64,000 nucleotides of DNA from Mikania micrantha (lineage: Eukaryota > Streptophyta > Magnoliopsida > Asterales > Asteraceae): NCBI GenBank assembly GCA_009363875.1, contig CM018692.1, forward strand, positions 90,176,137-90,240,136. Reading direction: 5' to 3'. A program made the position numbers and the translations under genes. Below the pieces are notes generated by a model. The model searched no databases, was not told where the DNA came from, and saw nothing but the letters and a program-made list of their open reading frames with translations. Shown here piece by piece: positions 58,933 to 64,000 of this stretch; position 1 is the stretch's first letter, and each line of letters starts with the position of its first letter.

Positions 58933-59110
58933 GCCAATCGATTGGGGTCTCTAATCTTTACCGGTGATTCATCACCCATGCTCCTCCGTCCCCTGCTCTC
59001 CGACGCCCTAATTTCAAGCTCAAGCACCGGCCGACGTCCATTGATCCCCGTCTCCTGCCCTAATTTCAGTTTCAAGCATCGGCGGTCCTCTTCTCTCCCA
59101 CTCAGTCCCG

Positions 59111-62100
59111 ATGTTTACTACTTCAGCCTCCTCTAGCAGCAGCTCCTCTACGATCTCCGCTACAATCCACCCTGTTGTCACCGTCAATAACATCAAAAAC
59201 TATATACCTATTGTTCTTGGCATGGAAGACGCACACTACACTTCGTGGGTAGAATTATTCAAGATCCATTGATGTGCTTATCAGGTGATTGATCATATTA
59301 TTTCGCCCTCCTCTGAGTCCTCTGTTAAACCAGGTGTCGATTGGGACAAGATTGGATGCCATCGTTTTGCAATGGATTTATGGAACTATTTCCAGTGATC
59401 CCCTTCTCACTATAATCACCCCTAACAGTACGGCTGCTCAAGCTTGGCAGGCCCTTGAACACTTATTTATTGACAACAAGCCCTCTCGTGCCTTATACTT
59501 GGAAAATAAATTTTCTAACACCAAACTAGACTCATTTCGAAATATTTCTGCATACTATCAGGCACTCAAGATGATAGCTGATCAATTGGCCAATGTTGAC
59601 GCACCTGTTACTAATCAACGATTGGTTCTACAACTTACTGGTGGTCTCAATGCACAATATGAGGGCATTGCAACACTTCTACAACAAACCACACCCCTAC
59701 CTGACTTTTACACCGCTCACTCTCAATTGATCTTAGAGGAAACTCTAAAACAACATCAAACTACCAGCACTGCTCTTCTTACCACTAACCCAAAACCCAT
59801 GGAACCCTTGCCACCACCACAAATTCAATCACAGCCACAATATGATAAGAATCAACAGCATCAATGGGGGAGTGGCACACACATTGATAATTCTAACCGT
59901 GGTCGACTTGGTCGTGGTCGGGGCTGGGGCCGTGGTCGTACCTATGGACGTGGACATTATGGTCAGTTTAGACCATTTTCCCAATCATTTCCATATTCTC
60001 AGCAGCCTCCTTGGGCCAATTACCAACAATGGCCTTGGTCTTCACCGACATGGAATACTCCATCATGTCCTTACCCAACTGCTCCTGCCGCCCGACCACC
60101 CTCACGCTCACCAGGAATCCTTGGGGCTGCTCCACCCTAGGCATATGCTTCATCTGAAAATGCTTACGTGCCCACCAACATTGAGCAGGCATTGCACACG
60201 ATGACGCTTAATCCAGATCAACCTTGGTATCTTGACACTGGTGCAACAAATCATATGTCTAACACAACAGGTAAACTCTCATCTTATGTCAATAATAGCA
60301 TCATGAACCACATAGTTGTTGGCAATGGTTTCAAAATTCCCATCCTTGGTACTGGCAACACCACCCTTAAACCCCCCTTTCCACCTTTACGGTATTTTAC
60401 AATTGATAATATGATATCCATTGAATTTGACCCCTTTAGTTTTCTGGTGAAGGATTACCAAACTCGGATACCTATCCTCCGATGTAACAGCACTGGTGAC
60501 TTATATCCACTCTCCTTGCCAGCTGCTCAGTTCACTACACCAACCACTTGTGCTGCTCTATCCCAGGACTTATGGCACCGATGCTTGGGACATCTGGGCT
60601 CGTCTTTACTTCGTATTTTAAATAAAGAACAATCTATTTTAGTTGCTAAATTGCTTGACAAACGTTTGTGCCAATCATGTGTTTTTTGCAAACATACTAA
60701 ATTGCCGTTTTATGATTCTATGTCTACTACTTCTTTACCATTTGATATATTGCATAGTGATTTATGGACTTCCCCGATACTTAGCTCGGGGGGTCACCGT
60801 TATTACATATTGTTTCTTGATGACTTTACCAATTTTTTACGGAATACCCATTGTCTAATAAATCGAATGTTTTTCAAACCTTTTTAACTTCCACAAGATG
60901 ATTAAAACACAATTCAAAAGAGACATCAAAAACTTTTCAGTGTGACAATGGCACTGAGTACAGTAACACCTCTTTTCACACTTTCTGTGCTCAAAATGGT
61001 ATGTTATTTAGATTCTCTTGCCCCCACACTTCTCAAAATGGCAAAGCTGAACGAAAAATTCGCTCTATCAATAGTATCATTTGGACCCTTCTTAACAATC
61101 TTCTGTTCCCCCCACGTTTTGGCACCACGCACTTCAGATGGCAACTTATTTGCTCAACATCCTTCCCTCCAAGATTAAAGGTCATCAAGCTCCCACATAC
61201 CTCCTTTACCATAAACGACCCACTTACACCCATCTTCGCACATTCTGATGCCTATGCTACCCTTTGATTCCTTCTAACACCGTAAATAAACTTCATAATT
61301 GGTCTTCTCCATGTGTCTTTCTTGGCTGCCCCTCCAATCATATGGAATATAAATGCTATGATCTTTCATAACATAAACTCTTCATCCCTCGTCATGTCCT
61401 CTTTGATGAACAGGTCTTCCTGTTTTCCAAAACTAACTCTTCTCTACCATCTTATGACTTTCTTCATTCAACTTCCTCAGGCTTACATCCAACTCTTTGG
61501 GCCTCCATTGCATCATCGGTGCCATCCTCTTGGTCGAGCAATATCCAATCCCCCACATCCAACCCAACACCATCTTTCACCACTCTTGACGCTTTCAAAA
61601 TCCCCCTCAAACCACCCTCCACTGTACCATTAAAGACTTTCTCCAGGAAACCAAAACCAACACCTCCCCAACCCACCATTACCTGACTCAACTATACCAA
61701 CACCACCACCTCCATCACCTCCCCCACCTACTCGCACAGTTCAAACTCGAAGCATGACAGGTAATTCTAAACCACGTACCCAGCTTAACCTTCATGCTTC
61801 CACATCTTTTGAACCAATCCCCCATAATCCATCCTAAGCCTTAGCCTCTCCTGTTTGTAACCATGACATGGCTGATGAGTTTAATGCTCTTATCGATAAT
61901 AAGACTTTGGAGTTAGTTCCGCGCCACTCAATAATGAATGTCATTCGCTGCATGTGGATTTTTAGACATAAAACTAAATTTGATGGGTCACTTGAGCGTT
62001 ATAGGGCCCGACTAGTATGTGATGGGAGATCTCAACAAGTGAGGATCGATTGTCATGAGACGCTTAGTCCAGTTGTAAAACCTGCCACCACACGGACAGT

Positions 62101-63300
62101 TTTAAGCATTGCTTTATTTCACAATTGGGACATTACTCAACTTGATGTCAAAAATGCTTTTCTCCATGACTATCTCTCAGAGACGGTTTATATGCATCAG
62201 CCCCCAGGATTTCGGGATCCCAAATATCCTAATCACCTTTGCTACTATAAGAAATCACTTTATGGGCTTAAACAAGCCCCCCGGGCATGGTATCAACGCT
62301 TTACCGATTATGTCACCACTATGGGGTTTCGTTCAAGCTCTTGTGATCATTCATTGTTCACCTATCGCCATGGGCACGACACGGCTTATTTATTACTTTA
62401 TGTGGACGACATTTTGCTTATCACATCTTCTCACATCCTTAAGGCTCTTGTGATGAAACAACTCTCAACCGAATTTGCAATGAAAGATCTCGGATCTTTG
62501 CACTATTTTTTGGGCATCTCTGTTACTAGGCGACCTCAGGGTCTCTTCTTATCTCAACACAAGTATGCTCAAGAACTTCTTCATCGTGCCAATATGTCCG
62601 ATTGTAACCCAGTACACACCCTGGTTGACACTCAAGGTAAATTGAGCACCAATGCAGGAGATCTTGTTGATGACCCTACGACCTATCGTAGTCTAGCAGG
62701 TGCTCTACAATACCTTAAATTCACCCGCCCTAACATCTCCTATGATGTTGAACAAATATGTATGCATATGCATGCCCCTCGCACCCATCACATTCATGCT
62801 CTCAAACGGATCTTACGATACCTTAAAGGTACCCTTCAAATGGGTCTACATTTACGCTCCTCTCCTGTGTCTGCTCTTACTACTTACACTGATGCCGACT
62901 GGGCCGGTTGCCCTGACACCCGTCGGTCAACATCTGGTTATTGTGTATACTTGGGGGATAATCTTCTATCTTGGTCATCCAAACGACAGTCTACAATCCC
63001 TAGATCCCGTGCAGAAGCTGAATATAGAGGAGTCGCCAATGTTTCCGAAATTTGTTGGATTCGAAATTTACTCCTTGAGTTATAGGCTTTCCTCCTCAAC
63101 GCACCTCTCTTGTCTACAGTGACAACTTCAGTGTTGTTTACATGTCAGAGAACCCGCCCAACATCAACACATGAAACACATCGAGGTCGATATTCACTTT
63201 GTTCGTGAAAAAGTGCAAAAAGGCCACATTCGGGTTCTTCATGTCCCCTCCAGATACAATTTTGCGGATATCTTCACCAAAGGACTGCCAAGAGTATTAT
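59111..63300 (+). pseudogene. gag-pol: Gag-Pol of the intronic Copia element, broken
   Basis: Gag starts at ATG 59111 (MFTTSASSSSS), meets a stop near 59273 and shifts frame near 59350. The main Gag block (to ~60140) has the AWQALEHLF...SRALYLE region and an Arg/Gly-rich tail (RGRGWGRGR) in place of a clear zinc knuckle. Protease has DTGATNHM near 60236, and integrase shows the HRCLGHLG finger region (60570-60700) and part of the core. Several frameshifts and stops run from 60840 to 61860. RT and RNase H (61868-63085) form a 405-codon open block with YVDD at ~62400 and ADWAGC, ending in a frameshift near 63085. No functional product is likely. Confidence 0.87.
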
Positions 63301-63349
63301 TCTCTGATTTTCGATCCAGTCTAAGTATTCAAAATCCTCTGCCTTAGAC

Positions 63350-63488
63350 TGATAGGGTATACTAGAATAAGGATTAAGTTGTACTTGTTAATATTATATA
63401 AGGTGGCAATTTGTAAATATCTTGATTATAAATATGTACATACGTGAATGGGAAAAGACAGGAGAGGAAGTTACCATTGAGTCTTTCA
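63350..63488 (+). mobile_element. 3' LTR of the intronic Copia element
   Basis: TGATAGGGTATAC...GTCTTTCA, 139 bp. The sequence before it (CCTCTGCCTTAGAC) is a poor polypurine tract. Confidence 0.8.
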
Positions 63489-63663
63489 AGTTTGCATTAT
63501 TAAATTAAATTTGCCTTATTTTATTTAATTTTCTGCACTAATTTATTTTTCATTTTTATTGTTTTGGCCCATTAGAGACCAAGTATATTAAAAAACAACC
63601 CACTAATAAGTAGATAGGTAAAAGCTGCCACCAACAAGTTAAGATGACAAACTATTGAAGTAC

Positions 63664-63909
63664 CTATTCATGAGCATGCGCATATGCACCACAAGATGAG
63701 GATCACAGCCTCCATTAAGAACCCAATCAACGGCTTTTTGAACATCCGATGTAGGTGATATTATCACTCTTAGCAGCTCGCCAATTACATTTGGTCTAGA
63801 ACGAAGAACTTCAGTGCTACCAAATAAAGCAGAAGCCGATTCCCTCATTTGAACATGTATATTCTTTAGGAAAAACTGAACAGCCACAGCATCTGTGGTA
63901 CCTTTAAAC
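63664..63909 (-). CDS. Host gene, first coding exon visible in the window (246 bp)
   Basis: Acceptor ATATCAG and donor AATAG|GTACTT on the minus strand. The frame reads FKGTTDAVAVQFFLKNIHVQ at the start and ends HMRMLMN plus two bases. The exon is open throughout; the next exon in phase is 56650-56788. Upstream exons and the promoter lie beyond position 64000. Together the four exons encode about 324 residues of the C-terminal part of a soluble-looking protein without membrane segments. The HMRML block and the Rossmann-like unit downstream would fit a glycosyltransferase-like fold, which I cannot confirm. Confidence 0.82.
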
Positions 63910-64000
63910 CTGATATGACACGTTTTTAAAATAACTAAAAAACCAAAAAAAAAAAATGACTTTAAAATTCAATTTTTTTTTTGTGTTTTGAGTGTGTGTA
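63910..64000 (-). other. Intron upstream of the visible host exon (partial)
   Basis: Pyrimidine-rich on the minus strand before the acceptor; T/A homopolymers; nothing else seen. Confidence 0.6.

Larger units (their letters stand above)
58783..63488 (+). mobile_element. Ty1/Copia element with very short LTRs (Ale/Retrofit-like), decayed
   Basis: Plus strand, about 4.7 kb, inside the host intron and opposite to the gene. LTRs are 58783-58920 and 63350-63488 (138-139 bp); the last ~127 bases differ at about five positions (~4%). The right LTR begins TGATAGGG; the left one is mutated at its start. A convincing target duplication was not found. The ultra-short LTR and the Gag type suggest the Ale/Retrofit group (inference). 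Confidence 0.85.
56789..63663 (-). other. Host gene intron, 6,875 bp, carrying a Copia insertion
   Basis: Donor GT at 63663-63662 and acceptor AG at 56790-56789 on the minus strand. It contains a dispersed-repeat fragment (57180-57281), a (GT)n/(AT)n microsatellite (about 58258-58320) and a decayed Copia element (58783-63488). A GCGCC/GGCGC-rich stretch near 57560-58085 resembles another MITE. The rest is AT-rich and empty. Confidence 0.75.

Overview
The window is plant nuclear DNA from a eudicot, most likely Asteraceae. The evidence is long-LTR Ty3/Gypsy chromoviruses of Tekay/Del type, a Sirevirus-like Ty1/Copia element with a large extra 3' ORF, hAT- and Harbinger-like DNA transposon debris, and one spliced plant gene. 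The Asteraceae assignment is inference from the style of the leader ORF and the extra ORF; the rest is read from the sequence. About 90% of the window is transposable elements.

Layout. (1) Positions 1 to about 25,543 are a head-to-tail tandem array of a ~9.6 kb unit in three copies; copy 1 is cut by the window edge. Each unit holds, on the minus strand, the integrase-to-gag region of Gypsy element A, a leader with an acidic 213-codon ORF, a tRNA-iMet primer binding site, most of A's very long 5' LTR, and the first ~1.35 kb of the LTR of a second Gypsy element, B. (2) Copy 3 runs unbroken into the complete element B (24,193-49,400, minus strand, TSD CCAGG), which sits inside A's 5' LTR. The rest of that LTR resumes at 49,406 and ends near 51,337. 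(3) B's own 5' LTR is split by a 12.0 kb Sirevirus-like Copia element (35,842-47,854, plus strand, TSD TGTTT, 548 bp LTRs). (4) 51,338-55,284 is a graveyard of small elements: a GGT/GAT repeat, a hairpin, a decayed Myb-like Harbinger-type gene, two MITE-like elements and a hAT-like element. (5) 55,285-63,909 holds the last four coding exons of a host gene on the minus strand. They join in phase with canonical splice sites. Its 6.9 kb intron carries a decayed short-LTR Copia element in the opposite orientation.

History read from the nesting: A inserted; B inserted into A's 5' LTR; a segment running from A's integrase into B's LTR was duplicated with a short templated filler at the junction, and the unit was then amplified to at least three copies (copies 1 and 2 are almost identical). 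Independently, the Sirevirus landed in B's other LTR. No Gypsy element can encode a complete polyprotein. The Sirevirus has uninterrupted gag and 3' ORFs but a broken pol. I found no rRNA or intact tRNA genes and no CRISPR array. The host gene is the only non-transposon gene I can support.
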